Below are positions 17,016-25,650 of a DNA stretch of 64,000 bases, in pieces. The notes under the pieces are model-generated. The model was given only the letters and a program-made list of their open reading frames with translations, did not search any database and had not been told where the DNA came from. Source of the DNA: Siphonobacter curvatus (GTDB taxonomy: Bacteria > Bacteroidota > Bacteroidia > Cytophagales > Spirosomataceae); assembly GCF_002943425.1 (NCBI RefSeq), contig NZ_PTRA01000001.1:1426001-1490000 (forward strand), read 5' to 3'. Position numbers and translations under genes: made by a program. How positions within the stretch are numbered: position 1 is the stretch's first letter; every line of letters begins with the position of its first letter.

Positions 17016-18203
17016 ATGTGGACCCTAGCAGACCTTAAAAACAAGACGAATCAGCTGATTCGTTTAGCCACCAGGCAAAAGAAAATTTCTAACACGGATC
17101 TGGCCGACGTACTGGATGCCAACGCGGAGTTTGTCGATGAGCGGCACAATTCAATGAAAGCAACGTTTGATGCTTTTACGACAACGTACCCGGAGCGGTT
17201 TAGTAAATTAAGCGTTACGCTTTACGTTAGCCAGGCGGGCGGCTCAGACACCAATACCGGGCTTAATAATGCGTTGCCATTAAAGAGTCTAAGACGGGCG
17301 GCTGAGCTGGTTGATTACCGATTCCAACGGGTTCATATTTATATCCAAGGGAATTACGACGTAACGGAGAATATCGTTTTTCACGTAAACGAACTGGTTC
17401 TATACCTAGAGTCTAACCGAACGCTAACCTTTAAAAAACGCATTATTGGCCAAGGCGAAACAGTAAACTCGCTTCGAGTCGATGGTACGTATTTAAAAAT
17501 TGAAGCCCCAAACGACGCAACGGCCCAAGTTGTAACCGAAGAGAACGCGGGCTATCTCCGAGAGGACCCCTATTGGATTAAAGCCACCCTCGGAGCTATT
17601 AAAATAGGCAACGGAGAACTTACCTATTTTTCTTATTTGCCTAGCCTGGTAAACCTTTACAATGTACAGGTTCAGCTCGGAGCAAACACGGCCCTCGTTT
17701 CGGGTAGCAATGGAACCGCCGACGCCAATTTTTTTGCCTACCATGTCGGGTTTGAACACAACGTTAAGAACTGGACCATTGCCAGTTCGGCTATGGTTTC
17801 GCCGTTTTGCCGCCAGGGTTATTTCCGTAAAGAAATTCTCTTTAATAACTCCAGTTCTTGGTTTAGCGTCGGCACTCAGGCCAGTTTGCAGCTACATAAC
17901 GGAATGTACGCCATTCGGGCCGTTCTCGACTCGTGGAAGGGTGGGGGCGTTGTTTACAACGGAATGTATTCTGGTGTTCTGACTTGGCACGGGGAGCCCA
18001 CCAACGATAGTACCAGCGAAGCCAGAGAAATAACCCTTCATGGGATGGGGCATAATCTAGCAGGAAAAAGTCTGAAACTACGCACCGTAACAGTTGCCAA
18101 TTCTTTAGCTCCAGCCGGACAAGCCCAACGAATAGAGGTACAACTAAACGAAGTACTTTCTTCGGCAATCGTTGTTGAATTTTATTATCATAAACTAACC
18201 TAA
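17016..18203 (+). CDS. Tail spike/receptor-binding protein (beta-helix like)
   Basis: A 395-residue protein. The N-terminus (about 1-60) is helical and probably joins it to the baseplate. From about residue 67 the pattern LYVSQAGGSDTNTG ... PLKSLRRAAELV ... RVHIYIQGNYDVTENIVFH is the entry signature of right-handed beta-helix (pectate-lyase-like) spikes, followed by repeated short strands. The C-terminal part (about 330-395) looks like a small beta domain. A surface-polysaccharide-binding or depolymerase role is likely by family; no catalytic residues can be assigned. Confidence 0.65.
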   Translation: MWTLADLKNKTNQLIRLATRQKKISNTDLADVLDANAEFVDERHNSMKATFDAFTTTYPERFSKLSVTLYVSQAGGSDTNTGLNNALPLKSLRRAAELVDYRFQRVHIYIQGNYDVTENIVFHVNELVLYLESNRTLTFKKRIIGQGETVNSLRVDGTYLKIEAPNDATAQVVTEENAGYLREDPYWIKATLGAIKIGNGELTYFSYLPSLVNLYNVQVQLGANTALVSGSNGTADANFFAYHVGFEHNVKNWTIASSAMVSPFCRQGYFRKEILFNNSSSWFSVGTQASLQLHNGMYAIRAVLDSWKGGGVVYNGMYSGVLTWHGEPTNDSTSEAREITLHGMGHNLAGKSLKLRTVTVANSLAPAGQAQRIEVQLNEVLSSAIVVEFYYHKLT

Positions 18204-18212
18204 TCTACCGCT

Positions 18213-18563
18213 ATGGATTTATTAAAACGACCCCTGAGCCCTTTACAGGTTCGGGCCATATTTGATGTATTAACCCAAGAGGAAAAGTTTGCTCTGGGTT
18301 TACGTCGGGATTTTCGCGGGCGGCTTACTATCGACCTGACGCGGCTCTTTCATTCAGGAAGTATTAGCCTTGAGAAAATCTGGAAAATGCCGGTCGGGGA
18401 AGGCCAGAGCCAGACCTGGGAGCCGGTCGCAACTGAACCCGACGAAATCCACGATTTGCCTCAAGATTTCGTATTGTACTTGTTTAACGCAGCCGTACAG
18501 CACCCCTGGTTTGCCGAAAAGCTAACGGAGTATTACGGTAGCGTCCCGGAAGTAGAACTATGA
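18213..18563 (+). CDS. Small phage protein, unknown
   Basis: A 116-residue soluble, acidic protein located between the spike and the DUF1353 gene, overlapping the latter by four bases (ATGA). It has an N-terminal helix (LSPLQVRAIFDVLTQEEKFAL) and a C-terminal helix (HPWFAEKLTEYYGSV). Possibly a spike chaperone or small tail protein given the neighbours; no family recognised. Confidence 0.45.
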   Translation: MDLLKRPLSPLQVRAIFDVLTQEEKFALGLRRDFRGRLTIDLTRLFHSGSISLEKIWKMPVGEGQSQTWEPVATEPDEIHDLPQDFVLYLFNAAVQHPWFAEKLTEYYGSVPEVEL

Positions 18564-18943
18564 AAATAGTACTAGAGTATGATACGCAGGGGATTGTGCC
18601 CGATCATTTCCGCGTATTGGAAGGTTTTACGCTGGAGGCCAGCGACGGCACTATTTTTGATATACCGGCTGGCTTGCTTACGGACGGAGCCAGCGTACCT
18701 GGCTGGGCTCAGGGTCTTATCCATCCCATAGGCCGCGATTTTGTAGCCGACGCTTTCCATGATTGCTTTTACATAAGTAACCGCGTTCACGGCTTTAGCC
18801 GGTCGCAAATAGACACCTACTGGCTTGAATTTATGAAACGATTTAACCCTAAAAAGCCCAGACGAACGTATAGCAAATTCGTAGTAGTTCGGGCTTTGGG
18901 TTGGTGGAACTGGTACGGCTACCGGCTCGGATTGTTCAAGTAG
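18560..18943 (+). CDS. DUF1353 family protein
   Basis: A 127-residue protein with the hallmark of DUF1353: a strand pair ending in IPAGLLTDGASVPGW, then a conserved His-Asp pair in FVADAFHDCFY (about residues 67-77), then a helical half (RSQIDTYWLEFMKRF). The family is common in tailed phages near tail or lysis genes and may be a metal-dependent hydrolase, but no activity is firmly established. The stop is followed by a strong terminator. Confidence 0.75.
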   Translation: MKIVLEYDTQGIVPDHFRVLEGFTLEASDGTIFDIPAGLLTDGASVPGWAQGLIHPIGRDFVADAFHDCFYISNRVHGFSRSQIDTYWLEFMKRFNPKKPRRTYSKFVVVRALGWWNWYGYRLGLFK

Positions 18944-18951
18944 TAAGCCTA

Positions 18952-18980
18952 AGCCCTCCGATTATTCGGAGGGCTTTTTT
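18952..18980 (+). terminator. Intrinsic terminator
   Basis: Stem AGCCCTCCG (18952-18960) with CGGAGGGCT (18967-18975), loop ATTATT, T run to 18980. Separates the tail-spike genes from the head genes. Confidence 0.9.
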
Positions 18981-19051
18981 CGGTCCTATCCACGGCAAAA
19001 AGCAGGGGCGATGTTCGCAAAGTCAAATGACGACTAGCACGAATACCCCCT

Positions 19052-19897
19052 ATGTCAATTTTAAACTTTTCTGGCCCTCATTCATTACTGGCCATTCAAG
19101 AAGCCTACTTTGAGAACACGTTTCTGCCGCAATTGTCCAAAGGTGAGCATATGCCTAAAGCCTTTGAAATTCCAGACAATCAAAAGATGCGAGCAGCGAC
19201 AGACTACACTATGTCTTACCTGGACTATTACCGCGTTCCGGAGCAACAGGGCGTGGTAGTATTACCCCTCAAAGGTGTAATGTCTCGAAATACTTCCTGG
19301 TATAATGCTTACGGAAATGCCTTTTTAATGTCGCTCATTCAACGAGCCGACAAAGAAGCAAGCATAAAAGGGGTAGTTATCGACGCGTTTACACCGGGCG
19401 GAACGGTTGACTCCACCAAGGCACTTGCCAACGCAATCTGGAACTTTTCCAAGCCAATCGTGGGCCAGAGTGCCTACGTAGCATCCGCAGGCGTTTGGGG
19501 GCTCTCTGGGTGTGATTTAATCCTCTTGGAACCGCAGGCCAGTACAGAAATGGGCTCGATAGGGACGCTTTGTTTCCACACCGATCTACGGCAAAAAGCC
19601 GAAAAGACGGGCGAAAAAACCACCATTTTCCGGGCGAAAGGTTCGCCCGATAAACTCAAACAAAACGCGTACGAAGAACTAACGGATGAGACTATCATTG
19701 AGATTCAGCAGCGGCTCGATGCTTCTCAAAAAGAGTTCGTAACAGACGTCCGTCGCGGTCGGGGTGGAAAGATTCAAAGCAACGAAGTTTTCACGGGTAA
19801 AATGTATTCGGGAGCGGATGCCATTCGCTTGGGGCTGGCGGATGGTTGGGGCACGCTAGGCGATGCCGTGCAACGGGTGTTGCAACTGGCCAAATAA
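19052..19897 (+). CDS. S49 (SppA/ClpP-fold) prohead protease
   Basis: A 281-residue serine peptidase. The Ser-Lys dyad of family S49 is visible: Ser145 in AYVASAGVWG and Lys201 in the FRAKGSPDKLKQN segment, with GVVIDAFTPGGTVD (about 107-120) for the substrate cleft. Lying before a scaffold candidate and the major capsid gene, it is best read as the maturation protease that removes the scaffold during prohead assembly. An ATG at 19151 (MPKAF) would be a shorter start, but the upstream residues look coding. Confidence 0.85.
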   Translation: MSILNFSGPHSLLAIQEAYFENTFLPQLSKGEHMPKAFEIPDNQKMRAATDYTMSYLDYYRVPEQQGVVVLPLKGVMSRNTSWYNAYGNAFLMSLIQRADKEASIKGVVIDAFTPGGTVDSTKALANAIWNFSKPIVGQSAYVASAGVWGLSGCDLILLEPQASTEMGSIGTLCFHTDLRQKAEKTGEKTTIFRAKGSPDKLKQNAYEELTDETIIEIQQRLDASQKEFVTDVRRGRGGKIQSNEVFTGKMYSGADAIRLGLADGWGTLGDAVQRVLQLAK

Positions 19898-19921
19898 CCA
19901 TTTTTTCCTATGCTTTAACCC

Positions 19922-20353
19922 ATGAGTACAAAGACCAACAAAGGGAGTTTTCTGGCAAAAGTACTCCCTTCCCTTTTCGGTTATCTTAACGAAAAAGATG
20001 TAGACCAGGCAAAGCTGGCCGACATTGAAAAAGAAGCCCAGGCCGCGTTTACAGCTGGCAAAAGTACAGACCTGGAAGACCCGGAAGGTCTGGAAGAGCC
20101 AGATACGGAAGCCGCTGAAGACGATGAGCTGACCAAGCTCAAAGCCGAAGTGGCCAGCCTGAAGAAAACTAACGCCAGTCTGACGACAGAAAACACCAAG
20201 TTCAAAAAGGCTCACCAAAACCAAGCTGCCGCAGGTAAGGTACTGCCCAATGAAGACGCTGGAACGCGTGGCCAGGCCGAAGAGCCTCAGTTTGCTGCCA
20301 ACGATCCTATGGGCATTGCCCTGAGTCACTGGAGCCAGAACAAAAAGGCTTAA
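19922..20353 (+). CDS. Capsid scaffold protein candidate
   Basis: A 143-residue very acidic protein between the prohead protease and the capsid gene. Residues about 45-70 are Asp/Glu-rich and 72-97 form a clear coiled coil (ELTKLKAEVASLKKTNASL). Size, charge, coiled coil and place match capsid scaffolds, which vary widely in sequence. A short helical C-terminus (DPMGIALSHWSQNKKA) could be the capsid-binding end. Confidence 0.65.
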   Translation: MSTKTNKGSFLAKVLPSLFGYLNEKDVDQAKLADIEKEAQAAFTAGKSTDLEDPEGLEEPDTEAAEDDELTKLKAEVASLKKTNASLTTENTKFKKAHQNQAAAGKVLPNEDAGTRGQAEEPQFAANDPMGIALSHWSQNKKA

Positions 20354-20437
20354 CCGAACAACTCAAACCAATAGCCTGGAATTGAACCAGCCAGGCTATT
20401 GTTTCCCCTCATTTTTTCCTAATACGATTGCTTCTAT

Positions 20438-21433
20438 ATGTTAATTGCTAATTCGCTGGTCAATTCGGTTGACCTTAGCAAATTGCCCGCTCAGCTGCAA
20501 GAAACGCTGAGCAATAAACCGATTGTTTTTAACCAGATTCTGGTGGATGGCTTTGAGAAAATCCGTCAGGACTTCATCGTGGACGAGTCGGACGAGAAAA
20601 CGCCGCTTTTGTCGATGGAAGTCCGCGACATTCTCCAGCCTGCAAAAGACGGGTTCGACCCTACGGAGAACGCCGTGGCCTTTGGTGCCCGGATGCCGGA
20701 GTTTCACGATATTGACATTGATCTGTCGCTGAAGCGTTCCGACATTCTCAAGTACTTCCGCTCGTATCTGAAGTACATTACGGGTCTGAAAACGCAGGCT
20801 GAAGTACTGGCCAATCCCTGGCCGCTTTTCTTCCTGGAGCAAATTCTGGGTAAAGCCGGTAACGACCTGGCTTTAATTTCTGCTTACCAGGGAGAGCGGA
20901 ACGACAACCAGAAGGGAGCCCGTTACGTAATGAACGGTCTGCTGTATAAACTCACCCAGGGCCGGGCTTCAGGCGGCGATATTGCCGAAAGCAATATATA
21001 CGAATCGGTACTCGATGCAATCGAATTTGACGCTGGAGTGTACGACGAAACCAACGAACTGGCTCAGTTGACGGAAAGCGTACCGGAGCTGGCAGGCCGT
21101 GCCATGTTCGTGGAAATGTCACCGCGTTCGTACCGCCTCTACAAACAAAGCCGCCGTGCCAAGTCGCCCAACCTGGTGAGCCTTTCTGAGCAGCCCACCC
21201 ACCTGGATGATTTCCCCAACATCGAGATTAAAGTGGAGTCTGGTCTGGGTAACAAACGCTTCCAGTGGTTGACCGTTCCAGGTAACAAGTTCTTCACCTT
21301 CAACCAGGGTTACGAGAACTTCACCGCTAAGCTGATGGAGGCCATCAAAGGGTATGAGGCTAACATCATGTTCTCCGCCGACGTCAACTACGGTACGGGT
21401 AAGTACGTATTCTCTAACGACCGCGAAGACTAA
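20438..21433 (+). CDS. Major capsid protein
   Basis: A 331-residue protein with HK97-like capsid character: N-terminal arm, a long helix region (LKYFRSYLKYITGLKTQAEVL), a central domain with ARYVMNGLLYKL, and a C-terminal region (NIMFSADVNYGTGKYVFSNDRED). It follows the protease and scaffold candidates, the standard head cassette order. No processing site can be located by eye. Conserved aromatic and Gly residues are spread through the protein as in phage capsids. Confidence 0.8.
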   Translation: MLIANSLVNSVDLSKLPAQLQETLSNKPIVFNQILVDGFEKIRQDFIVDESDEKTPLLSMEVRDILQPAKDGFDPTENAVAFGARMPEFHDIDIDLSLKRSDILKYFRSYLKYITGLKTQAEVLANPWPLFFLEQILGKAGNDLALISAYQGERNDNQKGARYVMNGLLYKLTQGRASGGDIAESNIYESVLDAIEFDAGVYDETNELAQLTESVPELAGRAMFVEMSPRSYRLYKQSRRAKSPNLVSLSEQPTHLDDFPNIEIKVESGLGNKRFQWLTVPGNKFFTFNQGYENFTAKLMEAIKGYEANIMFSADVNYGTGKYVFSNDRED

Positions 21434-21445
21434 GCACTACGTTTA

Positions 21446-21470
21446 GGGAGTGCGAGCGGTCCGCACTCCC
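21446..21470 (+). terminator. Hairpin after capsid gene
   Basis: GGGAGTGCG (21446-21454) pairs with CGCACTCCC (21462-21470), then TTCTATACTTT. The T tract is broken, so it may be a partial terminator or an mRNA-stabilising hairpin that sets capsid dose. Confidence 0.6.
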
Positions 21471-21523
21471 TTCTATACTTTCCTTTTCCCCTTTTTAATA
21501 GGTTACATATTTCTAAAAAACAG

Positions 21524-22231
21524 ATGAATACGTTTAAAAAAGTAGCTTTGGTCGGTATCTCGCTCCTGGCTGGTTTGATTGCCTTTTTGTATACGGGTAA
21601 CGTCCTGGCGTCAGCTCTGGCCGTTCCCACCACGTCGCTGGTCCTGCAATACGCAACCGGCGTAAGTCTCGACACCGGCATTTCTGGGTTTGCCTTTTGC
21701 TCTCCGCTGATCGGGATTAAACGCAGATGCCAAACTCCAAGTCTGGGCGGTTCAAAACGCGTTTACCTGGTACTTACTGAGGACATTGAGAAAGAGTTTC
21801 TCACGTACGAGGTAATTAAAACAGCGGGCGAATGGAACGCACCTATTCCCCTGCTGGCAGGTAAGAAGTTTATCGAAATTGAAGCCTGGTACGATACCAC
21901 CAAATGGGATGGAGCTATGAAGCCAGGCGGCGGTTTTACCCAGGGCGTTGAGTTCGCTATTCTAGGTTATGATAAAGACATTGCGAAGCTCTTAACCCTG
22001 CTTTACGAAACGCCGGTAAACGTTATTGTCCAAGGTAATGACGATACGTTATACTACTTCGGCCAGAAGTATGTACCGTTGATGTTTGAAGCATCCGCCG
22101 CAAGTCCGGTTAAAGGTACCGAACAAAAGAAAGTCACGCTGAAGGCGACAAACGACGGCTTTACGCTGCCGGTGGTCCCTCTGGGTCCGTTGTCCACTTT
22201 CGCTGTCGAGCCCTTAGTGGCAGCCGCCTAA
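21524..22231 (+). CDS. Phage structural protein with hydrophobic N-terminus
   Basis: A 235-residue protein. Residues about 1-65 are hydrophobic, with membrane-like stretches at 6-22 and 26-60. From about residue 69 it becomes a soluble beta-rich protein (TPSLGGSKRVYLVLTEDIE ... IEIEAWYDTTKWDG ... VEFAILGYDKDIAKLL) typical of head-decoration or tail-tube proteins in Bacteroidota phages. Such a mixed layout is odd for a virion protein: it could be a real fusion, or two genes joined by an indel near 21727, where an out-of-frame ATG lies at the junction. A terminator follows. Confidence 0.55.
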   Translation: MNTFKKVALVGISLLAGLIAFLYTGNVLASALAVPTTSLVLQYATGVSLDTGISGFAFCSPLIGIKRRCQTPSLGGSKRVYLVLTEDIEKEFLTYEVIKTAGEWNAPIPLLAGKKFIEIEAWYDTTKWDGAMKPGGGFTQGVEFAILGYDKDIAKLLTLLYETPVNVIVQGNDDTLYYFGQKYVPLMFEASAASPVKGTEQKKVTLKATNDGFTLPVVPLGPLSTFAVEPLVAAA

Positions 22232-22247
22232 TTTTCTTTCACTGGCC

Positions 22248-22282
22248 AGCCACTCTCCTAATAGCTGGAGAGTGGCTTTTTT
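22248..22282 (+). terminator. Intrinsic terminator
   Basis: Perfect 11-base stem AGCCACTCTCC (22248-22258) with GGAGAGTGGCT (22267-22277), then T run. Confidence 0.9.
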
Positions 22283-22294
22283 CTTCACTTGCGT

Positions 22295-22486
22295 ATGCTT
22301 AAAAAAGTCAAAATCATTAAAAAAGACGAAGCCGCTCAGGTAACGCTTTTTATCGGTGGTACTACCAAAGCTCTAACTGATGCCAACCTTTCCGACGACG
22401 AAGCCCGGCTAATCATGCAGCAGTACCCCGAAACATTCGGTTTGTTTTTTGAGGATAAGAAACCAACCCCTGCTACGGCTTCCTAA
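22295..22486 (+). CDS. Small phage protein, unknown
   Basis: A 63-residue protein from the ATG at 22295; an in-frame TTG six bases earlier is a less likely start. Basic N-terminus (MLKKVKIIKKDE), one helix (DANLSDDEARLIMQQY), no membrane segment. It begins a new unit after a terminator and precedes the neck genes. Head-joining or chaperone role possible; nothing specific is recognised. Confidence 0.5.
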   Translation: MLKKVKIIKKDEAAQVTLFIGGTTKALTDANLSDDEARLIMQQYPETFGLFFEDKKPTPATAS

Positions 22487-22500
22487 ATTCTTTCTGCGTT

Positions 22501-23160
22501 ATGTCGATTAAAACCCTAAAAGCGGACCTGCAACTGGCCCGCATTAAACACCGAACGAACCCCTGCGAGACAACGCTGGGGGCACTCGAAAAGGCTCAAA
22601 ATGCCTATGATTTGGCCGTTTCTGGACAACCTGTTTTAGATGAAAGAAGCGAGGATCTAGGTACAGAATCTGCAACCTCTGGAAGTACTGAAAATGAGCA
22701 TACTACCCCTGACGGCCGTCAAGAGCCTATTGATTCCCTCACAGGTTTTACTCCAACTGAGCTGGCAGAGTTTAAACAGGCAGTTGATGCGTTCTTGCGT
22801 GGACCTTCCAACGTCAAAAGAGTTGGAATTATCGGCAGTAGCGTTGGCCGCTCAATGTTTGCCGCTACGTGCCTTTCCAGTAGTTGCTCCGCCACTAATG
22901 CAGCCGCTGGAGACGTTGACCGTCTGCCTGTCGATACCGAAACCGCACATTCAGAGCATGAGGCTGGAGCTGGAAGCGTGGACGAAAAAACCACTACTGA
23001 AGCTCCAAATTCCGAACCTGTTACCACTCAGCTGGCTGAGCCCGAAGCGGCTCCCAGCCCCGCTGTTGCTGAGCCCGCCAAGCCTGCAAAAGTTTCTACC
23101 GGAACCAGCAAGGGAAAGGCCAATTCTGAACAAAAAAAAACGAAGGAGACAGCCAAGTAA
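22501..23160 (+). CDS. Low-complexity phage protein, possibly frameshifted
   Basis: A 219-residue protein. N-terminal helix (about 1-40), then Ser/Thr/Glu-rich disorder, a short ordered segment (FTPTELAEFKQAVDAFLRG), and a long Ala/Pro/Glu/Lys tail. Near the end an A9 run (23132-23140) lies in the 31-base overlap (23130-23160) with the reading frame of the next gene, in the -1 register. Ribosomal slippage there would join both proteins. Function unknown; region between capsid and terminase. Confidence 0.5.
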   Translation: MSIKTLKADLQLARIKHRTNPCETTLGALEKAQNAYDLAVSGQPVLDERSEDLGTESATSGSTENEHTTPDGRQEPIDSLTGFTPTELAEFKQAVDAFLRGPSNVKRVGIIGSSVGRSMFAATCLSSSCSATNAAAGDVDRLPVDTETAHSEHEAGAGSVDEKTTTEAPNSEPVTTQLAEPEAAPSPAVAEPAKPAKVSTGTSKGKANSEQKKTKETAK

Positions 23161-23192
23161 CTGAATCTAAAGAAACCGTTTACGAGCGGCTC

Positions 23193-23609
23193 ATGGTACA
23201 GGCTGAAGCCTTACACCGTGAAGCCGCTATTTTGTCTAATACGCTGCATACATACCCCGCTGAAGCCGTCGAAGCTGTCAAGCCGGTAATTCAGGCAATC
23301 ATCGACAAACGCATGGCATGGAAGCAGGTACGCCAGAAAGCCGAATACCTGAAAAAGTTCGGCGAACTGCCTCCGGAGGCGGAGCAAAAGCCAGGCGTTA
23401 CGGAGCTGGTCGCTGTAGACTCCAGCCTGGCAGAGCTTCAGGTTCAGCTCCAGCGGTTAAATGTCAACATTACCAAATACGAGAAAAAGGTAAAAGACCA
23501 GCCCGAACACAAAAAAGCGGGCAATTGGGCGGCTGATCTGGACAAAATGCGGGCTTTAAAACGGGAACTCCAGCAGAAAATCGTAAACCAGAAATATGAG
23601 AAGCAATAA
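23193..23609 (+). CDS. Coiled-coil phage protein, unknown
   Basis: A 138-residue helical protein starting at the first ATG of its frame. The frame is open upstream to 23130 with coding-like residues (ETVYERL before the Met), but no start codon occurs there, so translation may begin by -1 slippage from the previous gene. Heptad-like segment LAELQVQLQRLNVNITKYEKK; ends by overlapping the small terminase candidate by 14 bases. Possibly a head-neck or scaffold-like protein; family not recognised. Confidence 0.5.
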   Translation: MVQAEALHREAAILSNTLHTYPAEAVEAVKPVIQAIIDKRMAWKQVRQKAEYLKKFGELPPEAEQKPGVTELVAVDSSLAELQVQLQRLNVNITKYEKKVKDQPEHKKAGNWAADLDKMRALKRELQQKIVNQKYEKQ

Positions 23610-24168
23610 CAAATATTTACAAAAGGTACAGGACGAACTCGACTTATACCGGCGTCACCTGCTTTTGGGTGAAGAACTCAGTTTTGCCCAAAAACAGGTT
23701 TTTGAAAAAGTGAACGTAGCCAGGGGTTGGCTAAAATCCGGGTATAGCGATACACAGGTTATCACCCTACTAAAAAACGACCAGGTTACGGACCTTCAGG
23801 AACGCCGTGCCCGTGAAATTCTTTCCATAGCGTACGATCTATACGCGGACATTCGACTTTCCCGAAACCACGATGGTGTCAAATTCCTATACGCGGAAAT
23901 GTTCCGGGAAGCGGGCTGGATGGTCTACGAACAGGCAAAAAATGCTTTCGATTTAAAAGAACGAAAGGAGGGAGCCGAATTAATGAAAACGTTTCGTGCC
24001 CTGATGGCTGAAGCGGCCCAGTTCGATGGAGCCTACGACGCAAAAGCCAAGGATATGGAAGGAAAGAAAAAGCCCACTAAGGTGGTCTTAAAGCAAGTTT
24101 CCAAAAATGTGAATGGCCAAATACAAAATGATTTTACCAAAGAAGAGCATTACGAAATAGGGGAGTAA
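23596..24168 (+). CDS. Terminase small subunit candidate
   Basis: A 190-residue mostly helical, charged protein directly upstream of the large terminase (three-base gap), overlapping the preceding gene. A helical N-terminus with VNVARGWLKSGYSDTQVITLL resembles a helix-turn-helix-like DNA-recognition part, as expected of small terminases that bind the packaging site. No classical terminase-small motif is certain; the call rests mostly on position. Confidence 0.55.
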   Translation: MRSNNKYLQKVQDELDLYRRHLLLGEELSFAQKQVFEKVNVARGWLKSGYSDTQVITLLKNDQVTDLQERRAREILSIAYDLYADIRLSRNHDGVKFLYAEMFREAGWMVYEQAKNAFDLKERKEGAELMKTFRALMAEAAQFDGAYDAKAKDMEGKKKPTKVVLKQVSKNVNGQIQNDFTKEEHYEIGE

Positions 24169-24171
24169 AAA

Positions 24172-25650
24172 ATGGAAGAACTTGAAATTACCGTAAACGA
24201 TAAACAGGCCGCTTTTCTGGATGCGGTAATGAACAGAATGGACGTTCACGACGTCAAGGTAGCGGGCATGGTTGGCGGTATTGGATCTGGTAAATCTATA
24301 GCTATGTCCGATCTGGCCGCGATTATGAAAGAAGAATTGCCCAGGGCGAAAGGCCAGCTAGCCTGCCCGGTGGTTAGCCAGGCGAAACGCTCCCTGACGC
24401 CAGGGCTCCGGGCTGGTTGGCGGGACCGTTGGGGGATGGTGCCCTATAATCCGGCGACCGGCGAAGGAGAGTACGTACTTTGGAAAGAACCGCCCGCAGG
24501 ATTCGACCGACCCTACCAGGAACCGGACGACTGGAGTAACTGCATTTCGTTTGCTAATGGCTTTGTCATCGAGGTTTGTGGGTACAAGCTCGATGCGGAC
24601 GCCCACCGTGGACGTAATGACGATTTTGTGCTGATGGACGAAGCCCTACGTTTTAAGCGGGAATGGCTCAAGATATGTCTGGGTCGTATTCGTGCGAATG
24701 TGGGCCGGTATGACTCGAATTTACACTGGCTTTTCGCTTTCTTCTCCAGCCCACCGTATGGAGCGGAAGGGGATTGGATGTTTGAATACGAGGAACTACA
24801 ACGCAAGGAGCCTAGGAAATATCATTTTACCCAGGTTATCACCCGCGACAACCTGGTATTTCTGCCACCTGGCTACATTGCAGGACTCAAGGAAAAACTC
24901 ACCCCTTTGGAGTTTGAAGTGGAAGTATTGGGTAAGCGTCTTTCTCGCATTCCAAACAGCTATTACCCTGGCTTCAACTGGGAAAAGCATAGCGATATTG
25001 AGGAGATAAACGGCTGGTATGATCCTACCCAGCCGCTTGAAACTTCAGTAGATTTTAACGCACACTTCACCTCAAACACGGTCTTTCAGTCCAAGGCCAG
25101 GCTATTGAAAGGACTGATGGCTCTCTTTGTCAAGGAGCCACTGGCCAACCCACAAACAGGGGAGAAACTAACGATGGCTGAGAGCCTGGCCGTGAAGATG
25201 CTGGAGCGGCTGAGCGGCCACCAGAACAAGACGCTCTACGTCACCGGCGACCGCAACGGCCAGAACAAAAGTGCAGGCTCTACCAAGTCCATGTATGAGC
25301 TATTCGCGTCCGTTTTCGAGGCGGCTGGATGGAAAGTAATTTTGGTACCGCTCAACTACAACATGGACTTACACGAGCGTTTCCTGTTGATGCACCGGAT
25401 ACTCACCGAGTCAGACAAGAAGGACTACTACCTACGGATGCACCCGCAGGACTTCAAGCCCGCTATGGTGTCTATGATGTTCGCACCCATCAAGGCCGAC
25501 TACACCAAGAACAAGGGTAGCGAGAAGGTGGCCAGCATCGAGCAGGAGAACGCCACGCACCTGAGCGATACAGTAGACTACTACGTCATATGGAAGTACA
25601 TGGGCGGCACTAGCTACAGTGAGAGCGGGTTCGACATCGATTTCTTTTAA
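24172..25650 (+). CDS. Terminase large subunit (packaging ATPase-nuclease)
   Basis: A 492-residue packaging motor. The ATPase domain has Walker A GGIGSGKS (residues 35-42) and Walker B FVLMDE (152-157) with the catalytic Glu. The C-terminal RNase H-like nuclease shows the acidic set Asp294 (SVDFNAHF), Asp360 (YVTGDRNG) and Asp466/Asp469 (HLSDTVDY). It cuts concatemeric DNA and pumps it through the portal. Codon use shifts to GC-rich in its last 400 bases. Here it ends the virion operon rather than preceding the portal. A very strong hairpin follows its stop. Confidence 0.92.
   Translation: MEELEITVNDKQAAFLDAVMNRMDVHDVKVAGMVGGIGSGKSIAMSDLAAIMKEELPRAKGQLACPVVSQAKRSLTPGLRAGWRDRWGMVPYNPATGEGEYVLWKEPPAGFDRPYQEPDDWSNCISFANGFVIEVCGYKLDADAHRGRNDDFVLMDEALRFKREWLKICLGRIRANVGRYDSNLHWLFAFFSSPPYGAEGDWMFEYEELQRKEPRKYHFTQVITRDNLVFLPPGYIAGLKEKLTPLEFEVEVLGKRLSRIPNSYYPGFNWEKHSDIEEINGWYDPTQPLETSVDFNAHFTSNTVFQSKARLLKGLMALFVKEPLANPQTGEKLTMAESLAVKMLERLSGHQNKTLYVTGDRNGQNKSAGSTKSMYELFASVFEAAGWKVILVPLNYNMDLHERFLLMHRILTESDKKDYYLRMHPQDFKPAMVSMMFAPIKADYTKNKGSEKVASIEQENATHLSDTVDYYVIWKYMGGTSYSESGFDIDFF

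Noticed and set aside
22694-23164. 156-codon open frame overlapping the low-complexity phage gene
   Set aside because: Leu/Pro/Ser-rich text typical of an out-of-frame reading of an Ala/Glu-rich gene; the 22501 frame is the better coding one.
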